Assembly: GCA_051294375.1 (NCBI GenBank)
Contig: CM119271.1
Coordinates: 15,506,770 to 15,570,769, forward strand
Direction of reading: 5' to 3'
Source of the DNA: Paraspadella gotoi
Taxonomy: Eukaryota; Chaetognatha
DNA: 64,000 nt
In this document: piece after piece, positions 11,901-24,164 of the stretch
How positions within the stretch are numbered: the first letter of the stretch is position 1
Layout of the letters: each line of letters starts with the position of its first letter
Made by a program: the position numbers and the translations under genes
The notes under the pieces: generated by a model
Told to the model about the DNA's origin: nothing
What the model saw: only the letters and a program-made list of their open reading frames with translations
Database searches by the model: none

Positions 11901-13992
11901 AATCTGGAGAAGAGCGACTCGCGAAATCTTGATCGTTTCACGTCCAAAATTCGCGACGACATCCGAGATCATTGGATCAAGTGTTACTTGAACGAAGAAC
12001 AGAACGAGTTTCATCAAATTCACGATCTCAACATCAACAAGGTGGCAAGTTTTATAAGTATGTTTAACACTTTGTTTAACACTTTGTTTAACACTTTGTT
12101 TTTATGATTAATTTATTATGAGCATCATGTGAATTCCATTCAGTTTTTTTTCGAATAAGTAAACAAGCAAAGGGAGGAAATAAGAGCGATTTTGAACCGA
12201 AGCCTACTTTTCACCTCCAGAATCTCTGCTTGACGCCCACGAGACGGAAATGGCGCGACTCCGCTCTTACTACGACCAACGCCTTCCCCTTTTCGTGGCC
12301 CTCGAAGGCTGGGACCACCTTTGGGAACAGTTCATCGAGTTCGATCGAAGAGCCAACGATCCCAACCGCTTCCCAGGCGGCGAGCCGGGCTTTACAGGCA
12401 AGATTACGCGGTATTAAACGTGGTAACCTCTAAACTCAATTGCCATCGAGTTCTCAATTTCATTTGCAATATTATCTTATTTAAGATTCTTTGTTGTACA
12501 TTTGTGGGCTCGAGTTACTTCTGCTCATCATATTTAAATACGCTGATAAGTGCTATTTTTCTATTCATTTGATATTTAGATACACTGAATGTACGATCGT
12601 TTTATTTCCCAGGAGGAAAAAGAGAGAAAAAAGTTTTCTCTCAAATTTCCCAAAATGGAGAAAGAGTTGGAGGAAGAGATTTCGCGCTGGGAGGAAGAGA
12701 ACGGAGAAAAGTTTCTCATTTTAGGCGGGAATTTTCGAGAATTTGTTGAGATTAGGAAGAAAGAGTGGGAGATCGAAAGGAACAGGTTGGTGGATACCGA
12801 ATCTCTCTCTCTCTCTCTCTATTTCAAATTATTATAATTTATTCAATATTCGTCTATTCATCCAGGAGAAACAGGAGCGGGGTCCGCCAGCGAGGGACCA
12901 AAGGCGATGTGAACTCATGGAGGCAAATCGAAAGCAGAGACGCCGACGAAGCGGCGAATGGGACCGAAAAGTCCAAAGGTTTCTCAAGGTTAGTAAACAA
13001 AGTAGAGCGGAAATCATTTATTAAGAGTCACTGCTCCGTCTCGACTCCAATTAAGTGCAGCATCGCCTTTTGTATCCTTTCCTCCCTTTCTTGAACTGTT
13101 CATAGACGCGACTTCACTCCAGTCCGAGGTAGAATGATTATTTGAAACTGAAGTTGCCTATTTTTAACCCTCGAGACTTCTTTGCCAGTCCGCCTTTTTG
13201 CGGTGTTTTTTTTTTTTTATCAGACTCCATAGTATTGTTTAATGAAAGAAGTTGTTTTTGGTTATTAATTTCGTAAATTAACGCGATTTCTTGTCAAATT
13301 GTTTTTCATGTGCGACAACAAAATAAACGGGCGAAGGGCGGACGACTTAAAGATCCCTCGATCGGCCAACATTCACCCGGAGTCCCGGTCGAGCAAATTC
13401 CAACCTTCAACTCATCAACGTCGATCTCCCTTTCGCCATCCTCTCCGGCCGCCACGCCCAACGACCCGCCGACGCGGCTTCTGCCGACGACTCCGGCGGC
13501 GGAAGCGGCGGCAAAAGAAGATGAAGCCGCCGCCGACGCCGGGTCATCGAAGAATTCTGTCGGCGGCTAACAGCGACGACGCCATTAACGGAACTACGCG
13601 TTTCTTACGAAGTGGTGATGAATTTTACTATTGAATTAATTATTAAATAATTTAAATTATAGGTAAGTTCGGCTGCTTGCAAGGATTTTTAGTTGTGTAA
13701 TAATTTTTGAGCCTTTTGTTTCAATTTTATGTTCCTAAAAATAATTGTTAAGAGATAACCGTATCAATATCCATAACACTGCGATATGGAAATGAGATTA
13801 AACCGCTAATATATTTAAATTTCAGTGTTTCAGCGACGGCGTCCCGAACCGGAGCACCGATCTTCGTCATTGACGGACTTGAGAAACCCCGCCGCCTCCG
13901 GTGCCCGCGACGCCCAATACTCCACGACGCCGCCGCCGTCACCGCCCCTCTCGTTCCTTTCGGCGCTGCCTTTTAACGAGTCCAACTTTTAA
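8999..13992 (+). pseudogene. PRC1: PRC1 copy 2 (haplotypic duplicate, lacks exon 1, frameshifted)
   Basis: Inverted duplicate of the PRC1 gene at 25,228-29,798. Exons 2 to 12 are all recognisable in order, from the exon reading LFAALAG-type sequence at 9,040 (clean copy: RLFAAWREFGFDEKSLAKRA) to the stop at 13,990-13,992. Frames break in exon 2 (extra A near 9,096), exon 5 (extra A near 11,310), exon 8 and exon 11. Exon 1 is absent because the duplication ends upstream of it. Intron 2 carries a 630-bp MITE that the other copy lacks. The GC donor after exon 8 (CAG|GCAAGA, near 12,400) is conserved in both copies. Confidence 0.85.
9385..10014 (+). mobile_element. hAT-type MITE, polymorphic insertion in PRC1 intron 2
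   Basis: A 630-bp element with ends TAGAGTGGAG and CTCCACCCTA (imperfect terminal inverted repeats) is flanked by a perfect 8-bp direct repeat CTGCTTAG (9,377-9,384 and 10,015-10,022). The matching place in the inverted copy (29,173-29,180, CTAAGCAG on the plus strand) has a single copy of the 8-mer and no element. The 8-bp target duplication and YARNG-type termini are typical of the hAT superfamily. The interior has no transposase, so it is non-autonomous. Confidence 0.85.
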
Positions 13993-15044
13993 TTTCTCCG
14001 CCTTTCATTTCTTTTTTCTTTCTTCTTCTCGGCCACGCCACTCGCCCACTCGCCCACTCGCCCACTCAAGTCTTCCTCCTTCCGCTTTTGCTCACTTCGA
14101 AAAATAAAAATCGTCGAATCTTCATTAGATTAAATTAATTAATAAAAAATGCAAAAATTGCGATATCGTGTTGATTTCCCCTTTTCTCAGGGGATGTGAT
14201 TGTAAAGAAAAAGCCATTCATCGATTTAAACGAGTAATCACTTACATCCGGGGATTATGTGGGAGATGGCGATGGATTCATTTTCGTAGTCTTAGCTCGT
14301 TGCTCGACTCTTATATTATAAAGCTAAGTAATTATTATCTTCGCGCACCTTATTAGTTATCTTATAATAATAATCATATTTAGGAATTATCGAAAGCTTA
14401 AGCGACTCTTTTCTCGCTAGGAACCCTTGCTTGTTTCTCAATAATTGCAAGCTCGGGCTTGTCTATCGTCGCCGCAAAATTTTTAAAAAAAGTTTGACGT
14501 CTATATCTTTGCAAAGACTTTGTGATCATTTGGGGAAAATTGTCTCCCGTCCAGTCAAAAGTTAATATCATCTTGTCGAGTGGCTTTAACTCGGAAAATT
14601 TGTATAACGTTGTGGCAGAAATTATTTATTGTACTTTACAATGCTTTGTTCAAAGCTAATCCGTGCCAGAATATCTTCTTCTTTTTCTTTATTAAATCGA
14701 GACTGGTCACGATTTTAACAATATCGTATTCAATTTGCGAGGTTTTGGTTTTTTTGGTTTTTTTTTTTGTATTTCGCACTGTGACATTACTCATATTTTT
14801 TCGTTTCGATAATTTATTTATTTTTTTTATTTTCGGGTAATTATGATTTAATTGCGTCGATTTTGTGATTTAGTTGAACAATAGAATAAAGAATATTCGT
14901 TTAATTTGCTTTTTTCTTTTGTAACTATTTAATCCGTGCATCGTTTTGAATGTTTTTCTTTTTTTTTAATAATTAGGGCAAAAAAAAACAAAACAAAACA
15001 AAAACACCTTTTTATGTACATAAGATTTAAAACTTTTTAAAAAA
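13993..15044. other. Spacer between PRC1 and Ly6-like genes (left copy)
   Basis: No gene seen. It contains a short tandem of CCCACTCG-type 10-mers (about 14,037-14,066), presumably in the PRC1 3' UTR, long T runs, and an AT-rich upstream region for the Ly6-like gene. The same content appears inverted at 24,165-25,227. Confidence 0.6.
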
Positions 15045-16216
15045 ATGAATCTGTTAACGAAAGGAATCTTTGTCTGTCTCGTCGTCGTCGTCCTTCGATT
15101 CCACGTCGCGTCTTCCCTTTATTGCGTTCAATGTAATTCGAGGTAAGAATCATATTTCACCCTTTGCACTTTTTTTCCTTTTTTCTCATCTTTCTATTTT
15201 TTTTCTTCCCTTCGCTTTTCAATTTTTTACTATTTCTTACTATTTTGTTACAACCAATATGAAATTATCCATTCATTTAAATAATAAGCCATCTTGCCCC
15301 TGACTTAGGACCGGCTATGAAATGACCTTCCCTTAAGTATCTAAGTTCTCTCCTCCCCCCCTCTCTCCTGCAGCGTGGACCCTCTCTGCACAGAGTTCTA
15401 CACTTACCACGATCCTCCGGCGGCGACCAAATGCGAGACCATCTACGACGCCAAGTATTGCGTCAAGACGACGGGCGTCTTCGGAGGAAAAGTCGGCACG
15501 CAGCGATTCTGTTCCTCGCGCGATCTCTTCAACAAATGCACTGTGAGTCATCCTTGAGGCTGAATGGGGGGGGGCTGGTTGTATTTGTTTTCCTTTGTTT
15601 TGAGTTCGGTTTTTATCGTCGCAATCTTTTGCCCTTTTTTTGTTTTTATTGTATTACGAAGACATAAAATATAAGAAATAAGAAGATTAGTTTTTAATGA
15701 AATCAAATTTCTTGACGTTTAGCTTTGCTGTGAAGTATTTTATTATAAAAAAATAAAAAATAAGGGATAGCCCGATTTTTATAACATTTATACCAAATTC
15801 ATATTTTATTAAATTTTAATTTTCTTTTAAAGTTTTGTAAAAAGGCTGAGTGCTTGTTTTTTTTTGGGGGGGGGGTTGGTTAGTTTGTTTGGTTTTGTTT
15901 TGTGTTTCGTTTTTGATTTTATGGTTCGTTTTCCATATTTCCATTTTTGTTTCGTTTTCTTTCCTGTTTCTTCGTAATTTGCATTCAATTTCTCTCATTT
16001 TCCAAAAAGGATATCGGCTTCGCGGACCACGAGCGCATCTACCGCGCCTGCACCTACACCTGTCACGACGTCGACGGGTGCAACGGCGCCGAATCTCTCG
16101 GCGGCCGAAGCCTCAAACCGGCGCCGTTTTCTTCGCCGTCGCCGGCGTCGTTCGCTTTTTTGTGGATTTTTGGAGAGGATGAAGCGACGGGGGGATTTGA
16201 TATCGAAGGAGCATAA
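15045..16216 (+). pseudogene. Ly6/Quiver-like protein, copy 2 (C-terminus frameshifted)
   Basis: Exons 15,045-15,142, 15,374-15,542 and 16,010-16,216. The first two exons are intact and identical in protein to the copy at 23,020-24,164. In exon 3 one A is missing after the SL residues of the CNGAESLGGRSL stretch, so the hydrophobic tail is replaced by a Pro/Ser-rich sequence ending at 16,216. Because the clean copy ends in a plausible GPI-anchor signal, this version is likely a sequencing error, not a second isoform. Confidence 0.8.
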
Positions 16217-17366
16217 GCAAGCAAACAAGAACTTAATTGATGGATTGATCGATTGATCGATCAAATCCATTTTGCCATTCATCGAAAGCCGCTTCATTTC
16301 TCGGAAATGAAATCTATTGTAAAAATCATGATCTGTAAACAACGAAAACAAAATCTCGACTACTTATTTTTAAACGTTTTTTTTTTCTTTCAATTTTTCA
16401 CGCTTGTACATTCCGACTTATTTCTTTGGAATTTTTGTATTATCACCCGATTTCGTATTATGTCGTTCTGGAGAATATAGAATACCCGAATATGTTTTCT
16501 CCGATGGTTAATTTTTGAAAAGTCAGTTCGTTGATGTTAAGTATTTTACTAGTTGCGTTATACAATTTTGAATATATATATACATTGATCATTGTAAATC
16601 CGTCCTTTGTGCCTTGGTGATTTGGTCGTTACTTAAAGGTGTACAATTTACATGCTTACATTTTCCACTTTATATTTACACACTTTCTCTCTGCCTTGTA
16701 AGAATCCTCCAGTAATAAAAGAATATCGTAGATAACTATTGGTTTTTTTTTCTTTCACAAGCTGCTTAGTCTTAACGTGAACTCTTTTCTTTCCGTTTAT
16801 AGTTGGACGAAGCGAATAAGAAAAAAGAAAAGAATAAACTCTTACCCGATGATTCCAGGTTGAACGAGAAAATAACGACCAAGTAAAGTGAACATCAAAA
16901 AATGTTTTAATTCTTTTTTGATTTGAAAGTTTTCAGTGTTTATTTGCTTTGATATAAGTTAGCAAAGTCAAATACGAGGGAGTCTAGATTATAATCGTCT
17001 ACTACTGCGAGAAGCGCTGGTGTCTTGGTGCTCGAAAAAGTCAAGAATTAGTAGACTGTGGCGGGTTAAAAATTAAGGAAGAATTGAGAGCTGCTTAGTG
17101 CTTACTGCTTTGCCCTTTGACCCCCTAACAAAGAAAGAATGGAGAGACTTGACCGATGTTTTTTTTTTTTTTTGCTGCTATAACAATCGAATCCTGATAG
17201 TAATTTATCTTGGGTAAATTATTATTATTATATCGACGTATAGAAGAGTATAGGTCCTCCCTAAAAAGACCTGCACCCCTTTCTCCAAAAGGATGGTCTT
17301 CCTCACCAAAATCTATTATATTATTATTATTATATTATTATTATATTATTACCTTCCTCCAAAAGG

Positions 17367-19053
17367 ATGGGTCTTCCTCACCCTCGTCCGCACCTTGAAG
17401 CAGACGACCGGTTTGACCGGACTCGCCGTTCATCCCGACGCCCCTAAAATCCTTCGCTATGATCTACGGCAAGATCCTCTACACTCTGGACCGGATGCCG
17501 CCCCAAGCCGCCTACAGGCGCTACACGGCGGCCATCGTGGGCGATCGCTTGGCCATGCGTCGAGGCCAACGAGCGAGACGTCGAGGCGATTGAGAAGAAG
17601 ATCAATTGCGGACAGGTTGTTGTTTGTTGTTGTTATCAGAAATGAAAAGGTTAAATGTATATTAGAGTGGAGCACTCGGGAACATAAATTTTATTTGAGT
17701 GATCAAACAAGCATATTTAGACTGTGAGATAATATGATTAAAGAGTACAAAAAATATTTTGCTTATATTGATTGGGGAACAGTATCATTAATTAAATATA
17801 TTTATAGTAATATTTCTTATAAAATCATAAATTTTCAAAATAATTTTTTTTAAATTTTTATTAAAAAGTTAAAAAGTTAGATCAAAAATATAAAATATGT
17901 TATTAAAAAATTTCAATGTCTTCAGTGTCAAAAATGAAAAAAACAGGTCAAATTCTCCACTTTTTACACTTTGTAGTAGAAACTATTAATATGATGAAAC
18001 GTTTTGGTCATTTTTCGCAGCTTTAACCTAAAATATCATGTAACATATTTTACAAAGTTTTTTAGTTTTTCGGCGAATCCAAAACTGTTCTTAAAATTAA
18101 GATCTGCTGATCTCGGGTCGTCAAGAGTTGTCTCGCAATGAAGATTCTAAGTCCGATTCGTAAACGACCATTGACCATTGTAATATGGATGCCTCATGGG
18201 TGAACTTTGTATATTGTTATATCCGAAAAACATTTTAAATCCTATGAATCATTTATGAATTACTGTATATCCGGCGAAAGTCATATCATAAACATATTTG
18301 TTCTCGTTTCGTTATTAGTATTTTAACTTAAAGAAAAATGGGACATTCCTTTGATAGAACTATTTGATAAAGTTTTGTCATTTTCGATTTTAAAATATAT
18401 AAATTTCAAGTTAGTTTGGCGAATCCAACTGTTAATAAATTGATAAATTATGGTTGATTTCTATAAAAAAAATTTAATTAATGATACTGTTATGCAAATT
18501 TTTTTTTGAAAAAGGGCTGAATATTAATATTACATATACAAAGGCAGCAAAAAAAAACATTGTTCCATCGACTCAAATCCTTTTCATCACTCCACCCTCA
18601 ATGTATATGTATGAAACGATATAGGATATATTATATAAGTCATAGCAACACTCTTACTGTCAGAGATGTAGAATAATAATTGATTTTGTCGCTATGCAGA
18701 ATACAGATGTATGAAAAAGAGATAAAAACGGTCCACCTGTTTGTAGTTGTATCCTTTTACTGTGACTTGTCTCTGGCAGGCAGAGAATTAAGATCATCTA
18801 TCATAAGGTAGTTTGTGACAATGATTTTAAATGATTGCTTTGTCGCTTTAACATCCGGAAGGAGTGTATGTGTTTTTGTACCAACCACGGTTGAACGACC
18901 CCTTTACCCTCCGGCGCATTTCTTTAGGTGGAAGAGTTGGATCAAGCAAGCGGAGGCGAACCTTTTGGCGAGGAAGATGGTGAAAGTGGAAGCCTTGGGA
19001 GCCGCTGATCGAGGAGGCGCCGAAGGACCAGTGGAAGTGGCCCCATCAATTGA
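17367..19053 (+). pseudogene. NDUFA5: NDUFA5 copy 2 (frameshifted duplicate)
   Basis: Exon 1 is 17,367-17,615 and exon 2 is 18,928-19,053. Extra bases near the ATG (GGATGGG), at CTATGATC and at GCCATGCG break the first exon. The second exon has compensating errors around the [10 protein letters not shown] motif. The intron holds a complete MITE. Annotated as a damaged duplicate of 20,005-21,838. Confidence 0.8.
17663..18600 (+). mobile_element. hAT-type MITE in the NDUFA5 intron, copy 2
   Basis: The element starts TAGAGTGGAG and ends CTCCACCCTCA (one extra base against CCCTA in the inverted copy). An 8-bp direct repeat ATGTATAT flanks it (17,655-17,662 and 18,601-18,608). Bases 18,100-18,480 look like the equivalent part of copy 1 with many scattered single-base deletions, which suggests a poor local consensus. 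Confidence 0.8.
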
Positions 19054-19371
19054 CTGTATTAGACTAAGATTTAAATGAGTTGACCTGAAAGTTTATTTTA
19101 AGAAATGCCAATTTATTCATGTTATCGAATCGTTAGTATCGTCGATCGGGTTCGCGCGCCGCGAAAGATTTTCATCTTTTTTCTATTCGCGCGCGAGATA
19201 AACGATTATGAGTCAATTTTTTTTTCTTGTTCTATTTTCTCTTCGCGTTATTCGGCGTCGACATCCCTGGTGAAACTTATATCCTTTATTTCCATCTCCC
19301 TCAACCGAATGTTTATTTATTTTTCCGACGCGTTGCAGTTCTTTTAAAAATCCCTCACTAAAATCACCGCC

Positions 19372-19877
19372 ATGTTGAAATCCTTGTTTTCGCGGACGCT
19401 GGGCGTCGCCGCGGTCGCCGCCAACAACGTCGTCATCACTCAAAACCTGTCGGCCGCCGTCGTTCTCTCATCTCGCGGTTTGTCGGCTCAAAGGGTCGGC
19501 CCCGCGTCGGGCGTCGTTGTCGGTTCGCGCGGCTTCTTCACGTGCGTCGCCTGGAGGGCGGAAGCCGCGTCAGAGCCGAAGGAGGAACCCGCAGTCAAGA
19601 CACAGGTTTTTTCAATTTGGATGAAAAAAATTAATGATTAATAAATAATGTAGATTTGTCTTATTATAATTACAATCTAGTATGAGTTGCAAGTCTTTCT
19701 AACGCTTCTGTTCCGTCATCCTAATCTACAGCCCCGTCAAAAGGCCCCCTCACCAACTCCGCAAGAAGACTGGATTCTCCTTCTCCAATTGCAAGAAAGC
19801 GTTGGAGGTTTGCGGCAATGATCTGACGGCGGCGGAGGTGTGGCTTGCGAGTGAGGCGCAGAAGCAAGGATGGGACA
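19372..19877 (+). CDS. TSFM: Mitochondrial elongation factor Ts, N-terminal part, copy 2
   Basis: Exon 1 (19,372-19,605) is an intact 78-codon frame starting [20 protein letters not shown], a typical mitochondrial targeting sequence (Arg, Ser, Ala, no acids in the first 40 residues). Exon 2 starts at 19,732 and contains [20 protein letters not shown] then [15 protein letters not shown], the EF-Ts N-terminal domain, with a one- or two-base error near its start. The gene is cut at 19,877 where the sequence folds back into the inverted copy. The rest of EF-Ts is missing from the window. Confidence 0.85.
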
Positions 19878-20004
19878 AATGAAAATCTTTCGCAGGCGCG
19901 CGAACGCCGATTCGACGATACTAACGATTCGATAACATGAATAAATTGGCGATTTCTTAAAATAAACTTTCAGGTCAACTCATTTAAATCTTAGTCTAAT
20001 ACAG

Positions 20005-21838
20005 TCAATTGATGGGCCACTTCCACTGGTCCTTCGGCGCCTCCTCGATCAGCGGCTCCCAAGGCTTCCACTTCACCATCTTCCTCGCCAAAAAGAGTTC
20101 GGCCTCCGCTTGCTTGATCAACTCTTCCACCTAAAGAAATGCGCGGGAGGGTAAGAGGGGTCGTCAACCGTTTGGTACAAAAAACCACATACACTTCCTT
20201 CCGGATGTTAAAGCGACAAAGCAATCATTAAAATCATTGTCACAAAACTACCTTATGATAGATGATCTTAATTCTCTGCCTGCCAGAGACAAGTCACAGT
20301 AAAGGATACACTACAACAGGTGGGACCGTTTTATCTCTTTTTCTACATCTGTATTCTGCATAGCGACAAAATCAATTATTATTCTACATCTCTGACAGTA
20401 AGAGTGTTGCATGACTTATATAACCTATATCCTATATCGTTTCATACATATACATTAGGGTGGAGTGATGAAAAGATTGAGTGACGGAACAATGTTTTTT
20501 TGCTGCCTTTGTATATGTAATATAANNNNNNNNNNNNNNNNNNNNNNNNNNNNNNNNNNNNNNNNNNNNNNNNNNNNNNNNNNNNNNNNNNNNNNNNNNN
20601 NNNNNNNNNNNNNNNNNNNNNNNNNNNNNNNNNNNNNNNNNNNNNNNNNNNNNNNNNNNNNNNNNNNNNNNNNNNNNNNNNNNNNNNNNNNNNNNNNNNN
20701 NNNNNNNNNNNNNNNNNNNNNNNNNNNNNNNNNNNNNNNNNNNNNNNNNNNNNNNNNNNNNNNNNNNNNNNNNNNNNNNNNNNNNNNNNNNNNNNNNNNN
20801 NNNNNNNNNNNNNNNNNNNNNNNNNNNNNNNNNNNNNNNNNNNNNNNNNNNNNNNNNNNNNNNNNNNNNNNNNNNNNNNNNNNNNNNNNNNNNNNNNNNN
20901 NNNNNNNNNNNNNNNNNNNNNNNNNNNNNNNNNNNNNNNNNNNNNNNNNNNNNNNNNNNNNNNNNNNNNNNNNNNNNNNNNNNNNNNNNNNNNNNNNNNN
21001 NNNNNNNNNNNNNNNNNNNNNNNNNNNNNNNNNNNNNNNNNNNNNNNNNNNNNNNNNNNNTTGCGAGGACAACCTCTTTGACGACCAACGAAGGATCAGC
21101 AATGAATTCTTAATTTTAAGAACAGTTTTGGATTCGCCGGAAAAAACTAAAAAACTTTTGTAAAATATGTTACATGATATTTTTAGGTTAAAGCTGCGAA
21201 AAATGACCAAAACGTTTCATCATATAATAGTTTCTACTACAAAGTGTAAAAAAGTGGAGAATTTGACCTGTTTTTTCCATTTTTGACACTGAAGACATTG
21301 AAATTTTTAATAACATATTTTATATTTTTGATCTAACTTTTTAACTTTTTAATAAAAATTTTAAAAAAATTATTTTGAAAATTTATGATTTTATAAGAAT
21401 ATTACTATAAATATATTATAATTAATGATACTGTTCCCCAATCAATATAAGCAAAATATTTTTTGTACTCTTTAATCATATTATCTCAAGTCTAAATATG
21501 CTTGTTTGATCACTCAAATAAAATTTATGTTCCCGAGTGCTCCACTCTAATATACATTTAACCTTTTCATTTCTGATAACAACAACAACAACCTGTCCGC
21601 AATTGATCTTCTTCTCAATCGCCTCGACGTCTCGCTCGTTGGCCTCGACGATGGCCAAGCGATCGCCCACGATGGCCGCCGTGTAGCGCCTGTAGGCGGC
21701 TTGGGGCGGCATCCGGTCCAGAGTGTAGAGGATCTTGCCGTAGATCATGCGAAGGATTTTAGGGGCGTCGGGATGAACGGCGAGTCCGGTCAAACCGGTC
21801 GTCTGCTTCAAGGTGCGGACGAGGGTGAGGAAGACCAT
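20005..21838 (-). CDS. NDUFA5: NADH dehydrogenase 1 alpha subcomplex subunit 5
   Basis: Accessory subunit of mitochondrial complex I, in the matrix arm. Coding exons, in transcriptional order, are 21,593-21,838 and 20,005-20,130 (82 codons and 42 codons with stop, phase 0), giving 123 residues; the human protein has 116. The family pattern is clear: [17 protein letters not shown] near the start, [20 protein letters not shown] in the middle, and [16 protein letters not shown] followed by DQWKWPIN at the end. The start at 21,838 is the nearest in-frame ATG. A second copy of the same 24 bases, ATG included, lies at 21,890-21,915 beyond a TTA microsatellite, so the true first codon is uncertain. 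The intron holds a MITE and a 535-N gap. Confidence 0.9.
20456..21549 (-). mobile_element. hAT-type MITE in the NDUFA5 intron, inverted copy
   Basis: Plus-strand ends are TAGGGTGGAG and the complement of TAGAGTGGAG. A perfect 8-bp target duplication ATATACAT lies at 20,448-20,455 and 21,550-21,557. About half the interior is Ns. This is the best-preserved pair of ends and defines the family termini. Confidence 0.85.
20526..21060. other. Assembly gap (535 Ns)
   Basis: Unsequenced interior of the MITE in the NDUFA5 intron. From the other two copies the real length is probably a few hundred bases. Confidence 0.95.
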
Positions 21839-23019
21839 CCTTTTGGAGGAAGGTAATAATATAATAATAATATAATAATAATAATAATAATAGATTTTGG
21901 TGAGGAAGACCATCCTTTTGGAGGAAAGGGGTGAGGTCTTTTTAGGGAGGACCTATACTCTTCTATACGTCGATATAATAATAATAAATTTACCCCAAGA
22001 TAAATTACTATCAGGATTCATTGTTATAACAGCAAAAAAAAAAAAAAAACATCGGTCAAGTCTCTCCATTCTTTCTTTGTTAGGGGTCAAAGGGCAAAGC
22101 AGTAAGCACTAAGCAGCTCTCAATTCTTCCTTAATTTTTAACCCGCCACAGTCTACTAATTCTTGACTTTTTCGAGCCACCAAGACACCAGCGCTTCTCG
22201 CAGTAGTAGACGATTATAATCTAGACTCCCTCGTATTTGACTTTGCTAACTTATATCAAAGCAAATAAACACTGAAAACTTTCAAATCAAAAAAGGAATT
22301 AAAACATTTTTTGATGTTCACTTTACTTGGGTCGTTATTTTCTCGTTCAACCTGGAATCATCGGGTAAGAGTTTATTCTTTTCTTTTTTCTTATTCGCTT
22401 CGTCCAACTATAAACGGAAAGAAAGAGTTCACGTTAAGACTAAGCAGCTTGTGAAAGAAAAAAAAACCAATAGTTATCTACGATATTCTTTTATTACTGG
22501 AGGATTCTTACAAGGCAGAGAGAAAGTGTGTAAATATAAAGTGGAAAATGTAAGCATGTAAATTGTACACCTTTAAGTAACGACCAAATCACCAAGGCAC
22601 AAAGGACGGATTTACAATGATCAATGTATATATATATTCAAAATTGTATAACGCAACTAGTAAAATACTTAACATCAACGAACTGACTTTTCAAAAATTA
22701 ACCATCGGAGAAAACATATTCGGGTATTCTATATCTCCAGAACGACATAATACGAAATCGGGGATAATACAAAAATTCCAAAGAAATAAGTCGGAATGTA
22801 CAAGCGTGAAAAATTGAAAGAAAAAAAACGTTTAAAAATAAGTAGTCGAGATTTTGTTTTCGTTGTTTACAGATCATGATTTTTACAATAGATTTCATTT
22901 CCGAGAAATAAGCGGCTTTCGATGAATGGCAAAATGGATTTGATCGATCAATCGATCAATCCATCAATTAAGTTCTGTTTGCTTGTTATGCTCCTTCGAT
23001 ATCAAATCCCCCCGTCGCT

Positions 23020-24164
23020 TCATCCTCTCCAAAAATCCACAAAAAAGCGAACGACGCCGGCGACGGCGAAGAAAACGGCGCCGGTTTTGAGGCTTCGGCC
23101 GCCGAGAGATTCGGCGCCGTTGCACCCGTCGACGTCGTGACAGGTGTAGGTGCAGGCGCGGTAGATGCGCTCGTGGTCCGCGAAGCCGATATCCTTTTTG
23201 GAAAATGAGAGAAATTGAATGCAAATTACGAAGAAACAGGAAAGAAAACGAAACAAAAATGGAAATAGAAAACGAACCATAAAATCAAAAACGAAACACA
23301 AAACAAAACCAAACAAACTAACCAACCCCCCCCAAAAAAAAACCAAGCACTCAGCCTTTTTACAAAACTTTAAAAGAAAATTAAAATTTAATAAAATATG
23401 AATTTGGTATAAATGTTATAAAAATCGGGCTATCCCTTATTTTTTTATTTTTTTATAATAAAATACTTCACAGCAAAGCTAAACGTCAAGAAATTTGATT
23501 CATTAAAAACTAATCTTCTTATTTCTTATATTTTATGTTCTTCGTAATACAATAAAAACAAAAAAAAGGGCAAAAGATTGCGACGATAAAAACCGAACTC
23601 AAAACAAAGGAAAACAAATACAACCAGCCCCCCCCCCCAATTCAGCCTCAAGGATGACTCACAGTGCATTTGTTGAAGAGATCGCGCGAGGAACAGAATC
23701 GCTGCGTGCCGACTTTTCCTCCGAAGACGCCCGTCGTCTTGACGCAATACTTGGCGTCGTAGATGGTCTCGCATTTGGTCGCCGCCGGAGGATCGTGGTA
23801 AGTGTAGAACTCTGTGCAGAGAGGGTCCACGCTGCAGGGAGAGAGGGGGGGAGGAGAGAACTTAGATACTTAAGGGAGAGGTCATTTCATAGCCGGTCCT
23901 AAGTCAGGGGCAAGATGGCTTATTATTTAAATGAATGGACAATTTTATATTGGTTGTAACAAATAGTAAAAAATAGTAAAAAATTGAAAAGCGAAGGGAA
24001 AGGAAAAAAAATGAAAAGATGAGAAAAAAGGAAAAAAAGTGCAAAGGGTGAAAATATGATTCTTACCTCGAATTACATTGAACGCAATAAAGGGAAGACG
24101 CGACGTGGAATCGAAGGACGACGACGACGAGACAGACAAAGATTCCTTTCGTTAACAGATTCAT
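23020..24164 (-). CDS. Secreted/GPI-anchored Ly6 (Quiver/Sleepless-like) protein
   Basis: Exons in order: 24,067-24,164, 23,663-23,831, 23,020-23,193, which join in phase to 146 residues. Residues 1-24 form a signal peptide (MNLLTKGIFVCLVVVVLRFH...). The mature part opens LYCVQCNS and has cysteines spaced as in three-finger Ly6/uPAR folds, with the closing CxxxCHDVDGCNGA typical of the family (C next to N). A hydrophobic tail (TGAVFFAVAGVVRFFVDF) fits a GPI-attachment signal. The pattern is closest to the Quiver/Sleepless group, which in insects modulates potassium channels; that role here is only inference. Two other copies in the window carry indels in exon 2 or 3. Confidence 0.75.

Larger units (their letters stand above)
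8840..19174. repeat. Left arm of a 10-kb inverted duplication
   Basis: This stretch (PRC1 exons 2-12, Ly6-like, NDUFA5, start of the TSFM upstream region) is repeated in reverse at 19,879-29,710. The outer limit is at the shared ACTACGTAGT (8,838-8,850 against 29,697-29,710), beyond which the arms differ. The inner limit is at 19,174 against 19,879, leaving a spacer of about 0.7 kb. The arms differ by many one-base indels and by one transposon insertion present only here. Confidence 0.85.

Noticed and set aside
15070-15303. Possible separate small gene (Ser/Phe-rich) at 15.07 kb
   Set aside because: It reads a different frame of the Ly6-like signal-peptide exon and runs into its intron.
20432-21210. 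Long open frames on both strands at 20.4-21.2 kb
   Set aside because: They consist mostly of Ns translated as X across the 535-N gap.
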